64,000 bases of DNA from positions 1-64,000 of the forward strand of contig CAIVDU010000071.1 of assembly GCA_903904815.1 (NCBI GenBank). The letters run 5' to 3'. The position numbers and the translations under genes were made by a program. Position 1 is the first letter of the stretch; every line of letters begins with the position of its first letter. A model generated the notes under the pieces. It made no database searches, was not told the origin of the DNA, and saw only the letters and a program-made list of their open reading frames with translations. The DNA is from an uncultured Armatimonadota bacterium. Lineage in GTDB: Bacteria > Armatimonadota > Fimbriimonadia > Fimbriimonadales > Fimbriimonadaceae. Shown here in pieces: positions 26,724 through 36,744 of the stretch.

Positions 26724-29700
26724 ATGAAAATAAGCCGATACTTCACGCAAGCAGGAAAAGATCCCTACGCCGGACTCACGTTTGAGCCGCGAAAGAGCGA
26801 GATCCGAAATCCCGATGGGTCCACCGTTTTCCTCATGGAAAACGTGATGGTTCCGAACCATTGGAGCCAGGTCGCGACCGATATCCTTGCGCAGAAGTAC
26901 TTCCGGAAAGCCGGCTTGACCGTAGGACAGATCAACGGCGTCTCGTCCGACAATCCCAATGCGGCTTACCTCACTCCGACCGCTGGACATGAGACCGACT
27001 CGCGACAGGTATTCCACCGTCTCGCCGGTTGCTGGCGACACTGGGGCGAAACGCACGGCTACTTCGACTCCAAGGACGACGCTCAGGCGTTTTACGATGA
27101 GATGGTCCACATGCTCGCCAAGCAGGTTGCCGCGCCGAACTCGCCCCAGTGGTTCAACACCGGCCTGCACTACGCTTACGGTATCACCGGAGTTCCCCAG
27201 GGCCACTACTTCGTAAACCCGGCCACCGATGAACTCGAGCGCAGCAAGAACGCCTACGAGCGACCCCAGCCGCACGCCTGCTTCATCCTCAGCGTCGCCG
27301 ACGACCTCGTCAATGAGGGCGGCATCATGGACCTCTGGACCCGAGAGGCCCGCATCTTCAAGTACGGCTCCGGAGTCGGAACCAACTTCTCCAAGGTTCG
27401 CGGCGAGAGCGAAAAGTTGAGCGGCGGCGGTCGATCTTCCGGTCTAATGAGCTTTCTGCGAGTCGGCGACCGGTCGGCCGGTTCGATCAAGTCTGGCGGT
27501 ACAACTCGTCGCGCGGCCAAGATGGTCTGCCTAGACATCGACCATCCAGATGTTCAGACCTTCATCAACTGGAAGGTGATCGAAGAGCAGAAGGTGGCCA
27601 GCTTGGTCGCCGGCTCCAAGATCAACGCGAAGCACCTGAACGCGGTCATGCAGTCGTGCTTCAAAGTCAATGGAACCGACAAGACCGACACCAACCCGCG
27701 CACCAACGTCGCCCTGCGGCGAGCCATCGCGGAGGCAAAGGCATCGGAAGTGCCGCTCAACTACATTCAGCGCGCCATCCAGTTTGCTCAGCAAGGCTTC
27801 ACTTCGACCGAATTCCCTACCTACGACACCGGTTACGAATCGGAAGCGTACAACACGGTTTCGGGCCAGAACTCTAACAACTCTGTCCGCGTGACGAACG
27901 AGTTCTTCAAGGCGGTCGAGCGTGGCGAGAAGTGGAACCTGATCGCGAGAACCACCGGCAAGCCAACCAAGACGGTCGACGCCAACGAACTCTGGGATGA
28001 CATCTGCGATGCTGCCTGGGCATGCGCCGACCCTGGTCTCCAGTACGACAGCACCATCAACGAGTGGCACACCTGCCCCGCCGATGGCCGCATCAATGCG
28101 AGCAACCCCTGCTCCGAGTACATGTTCCTCGACGACACCGCGTGCAACCTCGCCAGCATTAACCTGGTGAAGTTCCACGACCCGATGACTGGCAAGTTCG
28201 ACATCACCGGATACCGCCATGCCATCCGCCTCTGGACCATCGTTCTTGAGGTCTCCGTGCTCATGGCCCAGTTCCCGAGCAAAGAGATTGCCCAGCTCAG
28301 CTACGAGTTCCGCACCCTTGGTCTGGGATACGCAAACCTCGGCGCGCTGCTCATGCAGATGGGAATCCCCTACGACAGCCCTGAAGGCATGGCCATCAAC
28401 GGTTGTCTCACTGCCATCCTCGGTGGTGGATCCTACGCCGCGAGTGCCGAGATGGCCAAGGAGCAGAAGCCGTTCCCAGGCTACGAGCGAAACCGAGAAA
28501 ACATGCTGCGGGTCATCCGCAACCATCGCCGGGCCGCCTACAACGCGCCGAAGGACGACTACGAGGGCCTAACCATCTACCCGGTCGGCATCGCGTCCGA
28601 ATACGCGCCGGCCGACATGCTAGCCGCCGCTCACGAAGAGTGGGACAAGGCGCTGGACCTCGGTGAAAAGTTTGGTTATCGCAACGCCCAGGTGACCGTT
28701 CTCGCCCCCACCGGCACCATCGGACTCCTGATGGACTGCGACACCACCGGAATCGAGCCGGACTTCGCTCTCGTGAAGTTCAAGAAGCTCGCTGGCGGCG
28801 GTTACTTCAAGATCATTAATAGCTCGATCCCTCCTGCGCTTCGAAAGCTGGGCTATAGCGAGTCGGAGATCGAGGGTGTAATCGGCTACGCGCTCGGCCA
28901 CAAAACGCTGAAGGGCGCTCCCTACATCAACCACGAATCTTTGGCCGCCCGCGGATTCACCCCTGAGGTGTTGGCCGCTCTTGAGAGTCAGCTTGAGAAT
29001 GCGTTCGAGATTGGTTTCGCATTCAACAAGTTCTCCCTCGGCGAGGAGTTCTGCAAGAACACCCTTGGATTCACCGACGAGCAGTTGAACGACTGGTCGT
29101 TCAACATGCTTTCCGAGTTCGGCTTCACGAAGACCCAGATCGACGCGGCCAACGAATATGTGTGCGGAACGATGACCGTGGAAGGCGCTCCCGCCCTGAA
29201 GCCAGAGCACCTGCCGGTCTTCGACTGCGCAAACCGATGCGGTAAGAAAGGCCAGCGATTCATCTCGGCTTCCGGCCACATCAAGGAGATGGCGGCGGCC
29301 CAACCGTTCCTCAGCGGCGCGATCTCCAAGACGATCAACCTTCCCCAGGAAGCGACCATCGCCGACATCAAGAGCGCCTACCTCGACAGCTGGAAGCTCG
29401 GCCTGAAGGCGAACGCCCTGTACCGAGACGGGTCGAAGCTGAGCCAGCCCCTCAACTCCGGTTCCGACGATGCAGCGGCTGCGATCTTGGAAGCGTCGCT
29501 TGAAGAGTTCGAGGCGCCCCAGGCTCCAGTTGCTTCCTCGCCGGTACCGGTGGCCGCTGCTTCGGCAGCCGTTGCCCCAGATCCAATCATGGAAGCCGCG
29601 ACCAAGCTGGTGTACCGATACATTTCGAAGCGACGAGTTCTCCCTGGCCGCCGGCGGGGTTACACCCAGAAGGCGCGAGTCGGCGGTCACAAGGTGTACC

Positions 29701-30443
29701 TGCGGACCGGCGAGTTCGAGGACGGCTCACTCGGTGAGATCTTCGTCGATATGCACCGCGAGGGCGCTGCATTCCGGTCGTTGATGAATTGCTTCGCGAT
29801 TGCGATCTCGCTTGGCCTCCAGTACGGCGTGCCGCTTGAGGAGTTCGTGGAAGCGTTCGTGTTCACTCGGTTCGAGCCAAACGGCGCGACCCAGGGTCAC
29901 GAGAACATCAAGATGTCCACTTCGGTCATCGACTACATCTTCCGCGAGTTGGCGCTCAGCTACCTCGGCCGAACGGACCTGGTTCAGGTCAAACCGGAAG
30001 ATCTTCGCGGCGACACCGTCGGCCAGCCCCAGCAGGCGCCTGCCTACGACGAGGAAGAGGTGGAAGACGACCACTTCGAAGGTTTCGTCCCCGGCCGAGC
30101 CACCTCGGACCACACGGCAGTGGGATTCCGAAAGGGCGAGCCCGACCCTCAAGTCCCACTCCCTTTCGGTGACAACCCCCTCGCCACCGGCAGCCCCACC
30201 TCGACCCTCGAACTGAGCCAGCGCAACGCGCCCGCCCAATACGAAGAGCGAATCGTGAGCGGCAACGGGGCCAACGGCAAGATGCTCGTCGCCAAGCCCG
30301 ACGCAGTGGGAGAAAAGATCCGCCAGGCCCGCCTGAAGGGCTACGAAGGCGACCCCTGCACCAACTGCGGCGCCTTCACCATGGTCCGCAACGGCGTCTG
30401 CCTCAAATGCGACTCGTGCGGCGAAACCAGCGGCTGCAGCTAG
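26724..30443 (+). CDS. nrdJ: Adenosylcobalamin-dependent class II ribonucleotide reductase
   Basis: A 1239-residue B12-dependent reductase that makes deoxyribonucleotides without oxygen-dependent radical formation. Visible are the substrate-site Cys in [12 protein letters not shown], the [14 protein letters not shown] block, the [11 protein letters not shown] motif (N-x-C-x-E radical chemistry), the [19 protein letters not shown] phosphate loop, a long Ala/Pro linker near 930-960, and a C-terminal zinc ribbon (CTNC...CLKCDSC) whose cysteines help re-reduce the active site. The length is typical of the long NrdJ form with this tail. It is the only reductase gene in the window and probably the NrdR target. 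Confidence 0.96.
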   Translation: MKISRYFTQAGKDPYAGLTFEPRKSEIRNPDGSTVFLMENVMVPNHWSQVATDILAQKYFRKAGLTVGQINGVSSDNPNAAYLTPTAGHETDSRQVFHRLAGCWRHWGETHGYFDSKDDAQAFYDEMVHMLAKQVAAPNSPQWFNTGLHYAYGITGVPQGHYFVNPATDELERSKNAYERPQPHACFILSVADDLVNEGGIMDLWTREARIFKYGSGVGTNFSKVRGESEKLSGGGRSSGLMSFLRVGDRSAGSIKSGGTTRRAAKMVCLDIDHPDVQTFINWKVIEEQKVASLVAGSKINAKHLNAVMQSCFKVNGTDKTDTNPRTNVALRRAIAEAKASEVPLNYIQRAIQFAQQGFTSTEFPTYDTGYESEAYNTVSGQNSNNSVRVTNEFFKAVERGEKWNLIARTTGKPTKTVDANELWDDICDAAWACADPGLQYDSTINEWHTCPADGRINASNPCSEYMFLDDTACNLASINLVKFHDPMTGKFDITGYRHAIRLWTIVLEVSVLMAQFPSKEIAQLSYEFRTLGLGYANLGALLMQMGIPYDSPEGMAINGCLTAILGGGSYAASAEMAKEQKPFPGYERNRENMLRVIRNHRRAAYNAPKDDYEGLTIYPVGIASEYAPADMLAAAHEEWDKALDLGEKFGYRNAQVTVLAPTGTIGLLMDCDTTGIEPDFALVKFKKLAGGGYFKIINSSIPPALRKLGYSESEIEGVIGYALGHKTLKGAPYINHESLAARGFTPEVLAALESQLENAFEIGFAFNKFSLGEEFCKNTLGFTDEQLNDWSFNMLSEFGFTKTQIDAANEYVCGTMTVEGAPALKPEHLPVFDCANRCGKKGQRFISASGHIKEMAAAQPFLSGAISKTINLPQEATIADIKSAYLDSWKLGLKANALYRDGSKLSQPLNSGSDDAAAAILEASLEEFEAPQAPVASSPVPVAAASAAVAPDPIMEAATKLVYRYISKRRVLPGRRRGYTQKARVGGHKVYLRTGEFEDGSLGEIFVDMHREGAAFRSLMNCFAIAISLGLQYGVPLEEFVEAFVFTRFEPNGATQGHENIKMSTSVIDYIFRELALSYLGRTDLVQVKPEDLRGDTVGQPQQAPAYDEEEVEDDHFEGFVPGRATSDHTAVGFRKGEPDPQVPLPFGDNPLATGSPTSTLELSQRNAPAQYEERIVSGNGANGKMLVAKPDAVGEKIRQARLKGYEGDPCTNCGAFTMVRNGVCLKCDSCGETSGCS

Positions 30444-30454
30444 ACGCTGCAGTG

Positions 30455-30485
30455 TCTGCCACCACGAAGAATTCGTGGTGGCAGA
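30455..30485 (+). terminator. Long hairpin after nrdJ
   Basis: A perfect 14-bp inverted repeat (30455-30468 with 30472-30485) around a three-base loop, 12 bp after the nrdJ stop codon. It lacks a T run, so it may be a weak intrinsic terminator or an mRNA 3'-end stabiliser. Confidence 0.65.
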
Positions 30486-30534
30486 GCGGTTAAAACCGCG
30501 AGGCGAACAACCAGCTCCAGACCGAGTTCATCCG

Positions 30535-30561
30535 TGGTAGAATAATAGATAAAATCTACCA
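30535..30561 (+). promoter_or_regulatory. Operator-like inverted repeat over the vapB start
   Basis: TGGTAGA (30535-30541) and TCTACCA (30555-30561) form a perfect 7-bp inverted repeat with a 13-bp AT-rich spacer; the right arm reaches the A of the vapB ATG. VapBC complexes usually repress their own promoters by binding such repeats. Confidence 0.55.
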
Positions 30562-30830
30562 TGGGATTAAACATTAAGAATTTGGAAGTCGAGAAGTTGG
30601 CGACTGAGCTCTCTGTCCTTACTGGTGAGACCAAGACAGAGGCAATTCGGAAGGCTCTGATCGAGCGGACGGAACGCCTCCGAGTTAGAGGAGACATCTC
30701 GCGGTCGGAGCGGATTCGAAGGGTTTTGGAAGAGCAGATCTGGCCATCATTGCCTGCCGGAGCTCTTGGCCGAACAATCTCTAAGGCCGAACGAGAGGAA
30801 ATCCTCGGCTACGGGCCCGAAGGAGTTTAG
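30561..30830 (+). CDS. VapB-type antitoxin
   Basis: An 89-residue antitoxin of the Rv0623/PSK-operon type: the N-terminal LNIKNLEVEKLATELSVLTG forms a ribbon-helix-helix DNA-binding fold that ends with TKTEAIRKAL. The charged C-terminal half would wrap the toxin. The downstream toxin gene begins two bases after its stop codon. The antitoxin both neutralises the PIN toxin and represses the operon. Confidence 0.88.
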   Translation: MGLNIKNLEVEKLATELSVLTGETKTEAIRKALIERTERLRVRGDISRSERIRRVLEEQIWPSLPAGALGRTISKAEREEILGYGPEGV

Positions 30831-30832
30831 CA

Positions 30833-31222
30833 ATGGTTCTCGACTCTTCGGCTATCGTAGCCCTGGTGACGAACGAGCCAGGCGCGCAGGAAATTCGTGG
30901 TGCAATTGAAAGTGCCGAAATCCTTTTGGTTGGTGCACCGACACTTTTCGAAACTACGATGGTGCTCACCAAACTTTTTGGAATTCATACCCAAAATCAT
31001 GTGGTAAGTCTGCTGTCGGCCATGGGTGCCGAAATCGTTCCATTCAGCGCCGAACACTCAGAGATGGCACACGATGCATTCCTTAAGTTCGGCAAGGGCC
31101 GACACCCGGCTTCCTTGAACTATGGGGACTGCATGTCCTACGCCATTTCCCGGGTGGCTGGCCATCCCTTGCTATTCACAGGCCGTGACTTCACCAAAAC
31201 CGATATCTCTCCCGTAGGCTAA
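30833..31222 (+). CDS. VapC-type PIN-domain toxin
   Basis: A 129-residue PIN-domain ribonuclease. The acidic metal site is complete: Asp4 (VLDSSA), Glu40 (LFETTMVL), Asp99 (NYGDCMSYA) and Asp119 (GRDFTKTD). VapC toxins cut tRNA or rRNA at specific sites and stop growth when the antitoxin is degraded. It is directly coupled to the antitoxin gene upstream. All catalytic residues are present, so the module looks functional. Confidence 0.92.
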   Translation: MVLDSSAIVALVTNEPGAQEIRGAIESAEILLVGAPTLFETTMVLTKLFGIHTQNHVVSLLSAMGAEIVPFSAEHSEMAHDAFLKFGKGRHPASLNYGDCMSYAISRVAGHPLLFTGRDFTKTDISPVG

Positions 31223-31826
31223 AACAACACATTTCACCTCCTGATCCTCCCAAACATCAACGGGAGTCACTTCCAAAGTCGCCGCAGTCCGCCGACCCGC
31301 TTGTTCGCAGTATTCCGGCCCACCTGCCCGGAGGGCTGGTTTGCAAGATTCCACGGTCAGAAGGCGGGGAATCGCCTCGGTTCTGCTTGAAGATCTACGG
31401 GTTCATCGGCGGAATTGTCAAGCTTGATTTGTGGTGCTTTGAGCGGAACCTACGTTAGCCCACCCGATTAAAGAAACGTCATCCCGAGCGCCAAATTCCT
31501 AGGTGCAGGCATCGCATTGAACCAGAAAGTCGGCGATCCAGGAGGGTCCGGACTGCAAACTGCGATCCGCACGCTGCCGACTTCCTTACGAGTGTTCCAC
31601 GGGATGCGCGCGTCATATGATGCCTGCAAGGGGACAAGTTGCGGGGCATCTTAATGGAAGCCAGATTTGCGCGGAGTAGATGTTCTGGGTATTGAGGCTT
31701 CGCGTTTCAACTATTTCTGGTCACACAGACGGAAGACTCTCCTCCAGGGTCAGGGATGCGAGCAGGTAGGTAAACGGAACTCGTTCACAACCAGTCGCAT
31801 CCACTAAACGTCGAAGGTCTGTTTGT
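31223..31826. other. Intergenic region with hairpins, no gene seen
   Basis: About 600 bp between the convergent vapC and TolC genes. I see no credible coding frame. Two paired segments stand out: AAGTCGGC (31527-31534) with GCCGACTT (31576-31583), and a compact hairpin at 31619-31650 (GATGCC with GGCATC, extended by GCAA with TTGC). These may be terminators or remnants of a lost element. Confidence 0.5.
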
Positions 31827-33497
31827 TTACTTCGGCTTGCCGTGGCTTAACTTGGGTAAGCCAAACCTTGGCGTTGTGTAGGAGTACCGACCGATTGCTT
31901 TGTCGAGCGCAGAACGTTCTGAGTTGTAATCATACAAAGCATTCACATAGTTGCTTTGTGCCTGACTCAGCGTCTGCTGGGCACTGCTAAGTTCAACGAT
32001 CGGAGAAACACCGGTTTGTGATGTCACTCCCGACGAATAACGCAACCGGGCTAGTCGATAAGCCTCATCGGCTTGGGCGAGGGCTTCTCTCGTAGATTTG
32101 ATGGAGAGTTCGGTCGATTGGAGGTTCAGGTAAGCCTGTCTTAACTCCAACGTGATCGAGTCCACATCAGATCGACGGTTCGTCTCCTGAGTAGATACAT
32201 CCGCGCGCGCCTGAGTAACCCGCCCTCTCGCTGCCCCAGAGTCGAAAATCGGGAACGTCATGGTTAAGGAAGCGTAGCCCGTATGCTGCTGGCCGAGCGC
32301 GCCTACGTTAGGCGTATAGGAGTAGCTATATCCCAGGCTGAGACTTGGGAGTGTTCCCGACTGAGCAACGACGATTCCTTTTCGGGCGGCGTCGATCCTG
32401 GAATCATCCCTTAAGATCTCTGCCCTCGTATGAAGCGCCTCGTTAAGGAGTTTTTCAAATTCGCCGTCCTCAGGGATTGGGTTCGACACTTGAAAATTGA
32501 TCGCTTGGTCCGCGGCTGCGCTTCCTGCATCCCCCAGGGTTCCGTCAGCTGCGATTTTAAGGCTGTTCTCAGGAGGAGTGGACGGCTTGATGGATGGAAC
32601 AACATACGGGGTTTTGGCGGAATCGGGGATCGAGACTGCACCCTCGGTCGTGATCTGGAGAGGGGTTACTACGTTAATCCCCATCGCATTGTTGAGGCTC
32701 GCGAAAGCCTGGCTCAGAGAACTCCGGTCGGCAATCAGCGCCTGTTGCGCGGTGGCCACTTCACTCTTGGCGGTTGTCAAATCAAAGCGTGTCGCGGTTC
32801 CTGCGTCGACTCTCAACTGGGCGTCTGCCAATCGATCGATCGCGTTCTGGAGTGAATCTTGGGCGACTCTTACCAGTGCCTGCGCCCGAAGAACCGCATA
32901 GAAAGCGTTTTTCGTGGTGAGCACCACTTCATTTCGAGTACGGTCAATGTCGAGTTTGGCGGCGATTTCCAAGTAGCGGGACTGGCTTAGAGCGGCCTGA
33001 AGCTCGCCGGTCAGATCGATGGGCAGATTCAAACTTGCCGTCACTTGGTTTTGATACTGTTCCGATACGGTTACCGGCTGCCCTCCCAAATTTGCCGTCT
33101 GTGCCTTATTGTAATAATCCATTACGTTCGTGGTGCTTAGGCTGGGCCCCAGCGAAGCTCCTGTGGTCGTGACCAACCCCCGCGATCGGAGGAACGCCTC
33201 GACCTGAAGAGCAAGGTTCCCATTCGTGGACAGCGAAACCGAGACGGCGTCGTCAATGGTTAAAGGTTTCCCTCTAAGAGAAGCCGGCAGCTCATTCAGT
33301 CCAGGTGATTTCTTTAGTGCATGATCTCCGGTGGGCGGACTGAGTGCTGGGTTTGGAAGTGGGCTTTGGAGGGCGGTTGTAGAGGGGGGGGTCTCGGTCT
33401 GGCCAAAGCCGATTCCGGCCAGAGACAAGCTCAGCAGAGCAAAGGTAGCTCGAGAAATGATGACCGATGGAATTCTGTTATAAAGATTTCTTCTCAT
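31827..33497 (-). CDS. TolC-like outer-membrane efflux channel
   Basis: A 556-residue outer-membrane efflux protein. A signal peptide (about 13-32, ending GFGQ) leads into a Pro-rich spacer and two homologous halves of long alpha-helices rich in Ala, Gln and Ser, as in the TolC periplasmic tunnel. A Gly/Asn-containing strand region near 390 (LSLGYSYSYTPN) marks a beta-barrel segment. It is the last gene of the RND operon, 20 bp after the pump gene. It forms the exit duct for substrates taken up by the pump. Confidence 0.9.
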   Translation of the reverse strand: MRRNLYNRIPSVIISRATFALLSLSLAGIGFGQTETPPSTTALQSPLPNPALSPPTGDHALKKSPGLNELPASLRGKPLTIDDAVSVSLSTNGNLALQVEAFLRSRGLVTTTGASLGPSLSTTNVMDYYNKAQTANLGGQPVTVSEQYQNQVTASLNLPIDLTGELQAALSQSRYLEIAAKLDIDRTRNEVVLTTKNAFYAVLRAQALVRVAQDSLQNAIDRLADAQLRVDAGTATRFDLTTAKSEVATAQQALIADRSSLSQAFASLNNAMGINVVTPLQITTEGAVSIPDSAKTPYVVPSIKPSTPPENSLKIAADGTLGDAGSAAADQAINFQVSNPIPEDGEFEKLLNEALHTRAEILRDDSRIDAARKGIVVAQSGTLPSLSLGYSYSYTPNVGALGQQHTGYASLTMTFPIFDSGAARGRVTQARADVSTQETNRRSDVDSITLELRQAYLNLQSTELSIKSTREALAQADEAYRLARLRYSSGVTSQTGVSPIVELSSAQQTLSQAQSNYVNALYDYNSERSALDKAIGRYSYTTPRFGLPKLSHGKPK

Positions 33498-33517
33498 TGT
33501 TTGTTTCCTAGACAGGA

Positions 33518-36500
33518 CTAGACTTCATCCGAAGTGATGACAGGCTTCCTGGCGAGGAGAGCGACTAGTTTCTCTTTCGCTCTCGCAATGTTTAGGGATA
33601 GGTCGTCCATTAAGGTGTAAATAACGGGCGTTGCAACCAAGGTGAGTAGCAGCGAGAGCGTTTGACCACCGATCACCACATCGCCGGCCGAGTGGTTGGT
33701 ATCTGCCCCGACTCCTTTTGAAAAAGCGAGGGGTAGCATGCCCGCAACAAACGCGCACGTGGTCATCAGAATCGGCCGAAGCCGGTCACGGCTCGCTTCT
33801 AGAACTGCCTCTTCACGATTCAGTCCCGCTGCTCGCAGTTGATTGGCGTGGTCAACTTGAAGGATCGAGTTTTTCTTGACCACTCCGAAAAGGACCAAGA
33901 TGCCCAGCATCGAAAAGATGTTGATGGAGACTCCCATAACAATCATCGATATGAGGGCGAACGGAACGCAGAGAGGAAGTGAGAACAGGATCGTAATCGG
34001 ATGAAGCCAGGACTCAAACTGAGCGGCAAGAATCAGATACACGAACACGAAGGACAACAACAGCGCGGTTCCAAAGGATCCGAACGCTTTCGCCTGTTCC
34101 TTACTGAATCCGCCAGGCTGCCCGGTGTATTCCGGCCCTGCGTTCAGGCTCTTGAATAGCGATTCGACTTGAGTTTGAATAGCCGATTGCGAAGCATTCT
34201 TTGCAATATTGACGGAGAAGGTGACTTGACGGGAACGTGCGTAGCGATTGATCGACGCGGGCGCTGTGCTGTTCTCGAACTTTGAGACCTGATTTAGGTG
34301 GACCGAAGTTGAACCGCTCTTGGTGCTTGGCACAGTAAAGAGCGATAGGCCCTCCGCACTCTTTCGATAGTTCGAATCAGCTCTCAGGTTAACGTCGTAG
34401 CGGTGTCCGTTTTCACTGAAGTCAGAAACGTGCAGCCCTGCGACCACGATCTCCGTTGTGGTTGCGATGTCCGAGGCTGAAACCCCCAGATCGCCAGCTT
34501 GTTTCCGAAGCAATTGAACCCTGAGTTCAGGATCGCCGTTTGTGGCCGAAGTATCGACGTCGGTGACGCCGGAGATCTTCTTGATTCCAGCGACCATCTT
34601 GTCCGAGATCTCGCTAAGCTTGTCAAGGTCGGGGCCGCTCACGATGTACTGGATGTCGGACTGCCCCGAGCCGCCTCCGAGAGTGGCCGGCGGAGCGACC
34701 GTAATTCGGACATCTTTGGGATAGGCAGCAGCGATTTCACTTCTCACTCGCTGCATCAGCGTGAACTGAGTCTCTTGCGATTTACGGTCCTTTATCTCCT
34801 TCATTTGGACCAGAATGTCGCCTTTGTTCTTGGTGCTCTGAGCGTCTGAACCGATCGTGACGACCGTAAATCGTACGTCCGGTAGCGTTCGGATTTTTTG
34901 CGCAAGCCCCTCGATCAGTCGGCCCGTCGCCTGGAGCGAGGTGCCCTCGGGGGCTCTTACGGTGGTGATGAATTGGCTTTGGTCGTCGTTCGGAAGGAAG
35001 CCTTTGTTGACCCGAATTCCGAGGGGGACGATGCTCAAGAACAGGGCAACACATCCGACCACCACAATCCACCGGTGCCGAAGTGCCCATCGCACCAAAT
35101 GCCAATACGCTGTCTCGATCTTGTGGTAGATCCCTTTCTTTCCGGCTGTTTCAGGCGGTTCAGAGTAGTTTCGGTCCTTCAGCGTGGAGTGGGACTCTTC
35201 ATGGGGCTCGGGCGCCGTCGCAACATAGCCGGCCTCATCTTCCGATTTCTCGGCATCCGCCGAACCCTTCAGCCACCTAGAGGAAAGCATTGGAGTGAGC
35301 GTAAAGGCGACCAACAGTGAGATGAGAATCGCGAAGGCCATCGTCAATCCAAACGAAGTTAGAAACCTTCCGAGGATGCCAGACATGAATGCGATCGGCA
35401 GGAAGATGGCAACCAGTGAGAGCGTCGTCGCAAGCACCGCGAGGCCAATCTCTTGAGTCGCTTCCACTGCGGCTTTCCTGGGAGATTGGTTCTTCTCCTT
35501 CATGAAACGAACAATGTTTTCAAGCACCAGGATCGCGTCGTCGATCACGATTCCAACCGCAAGGGTAAGCGCAAGGAGCGTGATGGTATTCAGCGTGAAT
35601 CCCATCGCATAGATCAAAGCGAACGTGGCTACAATCGATGCAGGGATTGCCAAAGAGGAGATCACGGTGGATCGCCAGTCCCAAAGGAAGAGCAAGACCA
35701 CGATCGCAGCCAGTACCGATCCTAAAAGCAGATGCTCTTCAACCGTGTCTACAGAGGCTTGAATGAATACGCTCTGGTCGCGCGTAACCTCCGTAGAATA
35801 GCCCTTGGGAAGGGTCTTCTGGATCTCTGCGAGCTTATCTTTCAAAGCCGAGATCACGGCAATCGTGTTCGAGCCGCTCTGCTTCTGAATATTGATGATT
35901 ACCGTATTCTTGCCATTGACCGTCGCAATCGTGGCCGCCTCAACCGCGCCGTCATCCACCTGTCCTAAATCTCGCAGATGGATTGGCTGACCATTTTGCT
36001 GCGCCACCACCATATCTCCGAGTTCCTTGGCGCTTGTGAATCGACCCATCGTCCTCACGGAAACTCGGTCGTCCGAACTCTCCAGGGATCCTCCCGGGAC
36101 TTCCACATTTTCTGCCAGCAAGGCGTTCCGGACGGCAACTGCGGTCAGGTCATAGGCGAGGAGTCTCTCGGGTTTGAGAGTTACGTTCATTTGGCGCAAC
36201 CTTCCCCCGATGATCGTCGCCTGGCCAACACCGCTCACCGCCTCGAACTTCGGCCGAAGCGTTTTGTCCGCGTACTCGGTGATATCTCGAATGTTCTCAC
36301 CTTCGGCCGTCAGGGCGAACGAGAACACCGCTCCCGAGTCGGTTGAAAGTTTCTGAACCGTCGGCTGGTTGATATTTGTCGGCAGGTTCGGAAGTGCGAG
36401 ATTGACTTTAGACTGAACCTCCGAGAACGCGACGTCGGTGCTCTTGTTGAGGAGGAATTGGATGGTGACCACCGAAGTGCCCTCAGACGACACTGAAGAG

Positions 36501-36742
36501 ATGCTGTCGATCGACGAGATCGTGTTCACCTGCTTCTCAATCTCTTCCGTAACGGTCGAGTCCATCTCATCCGGAGACGCCCCCGGCAAAGTTGTCGTGA
36601 CCGTAATGGTCGGTACGTCAACGTTCGGGAACTGATCGATTCCCAATTGAAAATAGGAATAGATTCCCGCGACGCAAAGGGTGAGAACCAGTACAGCGGC
36701 GAATACCGGCCGCATGATGGAGATCTTGGCGAGCCACTGCAT
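33518..36742 (-). CDS. RND multidrug efflux pump (AcrB/HAE1 family)
   Basis: A 1074-residue inner-membrane proton antiporter. The layout is the RND standard: TM1 near residue 10, a large porter/docking loop, TM2-6, a second periplasmic loop, and TM7-12. TM4 carries the proton-relay pair in GIVIDDAILVLEN. The N-terminal FPNVDVPTITVTTTLPGASP is the HAE1-type signature. An unusual acidic insert (about 490-530) lies in the central cytoplasmic loop. It is two bases from the fusion-protein gene, so translation is coupled. Confidence 0.95.
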   Translation of the reverse strand: MQWLAKISIMRPVFAAVLVLTLCVAGIYSYFQLGIDQFPNVDVPTITVTTTLPGASPDEMDSTVTEEIEKQVNTISSIDSISSVSSEGTSVVTIQFLLNKSTDVAFSEVQSKVNLALPNLPTNINQPTVQKLSTDSGAVFSFALTAEGENIRDITEYADKTLRPKFEAVSGVGQATIIGGRLRQMNVTLKPERLLAYDLTAVAVRNALLAENVEVPGGSLESSDDRVSVRTMGRFTSAKELGDMVVAQQNGQPIHLRDLGQVDDGAVEAATIATVNGKNTVIINIQKQSGSNTIAVISALKDKLAEIQKTLPKGYSTEVTRDQSVFIQASVDTVEEHLLLGSVLAAIVVLLFLWDWRSTVISSLAIPASIVATFALIYAMGFTLNTITLLALTLAVGIVIDDAILVLENIVRFMKEKNQSPRKAAVEATQEIGLAVLATTLSLVAIFLPIAFMSGILGRFLTSFGLTMAFAILISLLVAFTLTPMLSSRWLKGSADAEKSEDEAGYVATAPEPHEESHSTLKDRNYSEPPETAGKKGIYHKIETAYWHLVRWALRHRWIVVVGCVALFLSIVPLGIRVNKGFLPNDDQSQFITTVRAPEGTSLQATGRLIEGLAQKIRTLPDVRFTVVTIGSDAQSTKNKGDILVQMKEIKDRKSQETQFTLMQRVRSEIAAAYPKDVRITVAPPATLGGGSGQSDIQYIVSGPDLDKLSEISDKMVAGIKKISGVTDVDTSATNGDPELRVQLLRKQAGDLGVSASDIATTTEIVVAGLHVSDFSENGHRYDVNLRADSNYRKSAEGLSLFTVPSTKSGSTSVHLNQVSKFENSTAPASINRYARSRQVTFSVNIAKNASQSAIQTQVESLFKSLNAGPEYTGQPGGFSKEQAKAFGSFGTALLLSFVFVYLILAAQFESWLHPITILFSLPLCVPFALISMIVMGVSINIFSMLGILVLFGVVKKNSILQVDHANQLRAAGLNREEAVLEASRDRLRPILMTTCAFVAGMLPLAFSKGVGADTNHSAGDVVIGGQTLSLLLTLVATPVIYTLMDDLSLNIARAKEKLVALLARKPVITSDEV

Positions 36743-36744
36743 GG

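Noticed and set aside
27531-29690. Long minus-strand frames inside the ribonucleotide reductase gene
   Set aside because: Antisense shadows of nrdJ in a region of high third-position GC; no domain is recognisable.
31172-31354. A 60-codon minus-strand frame beyond vapC
   Set aside because: It overlaps the end of vapC, has no ribosome-binding site and resembles no family.
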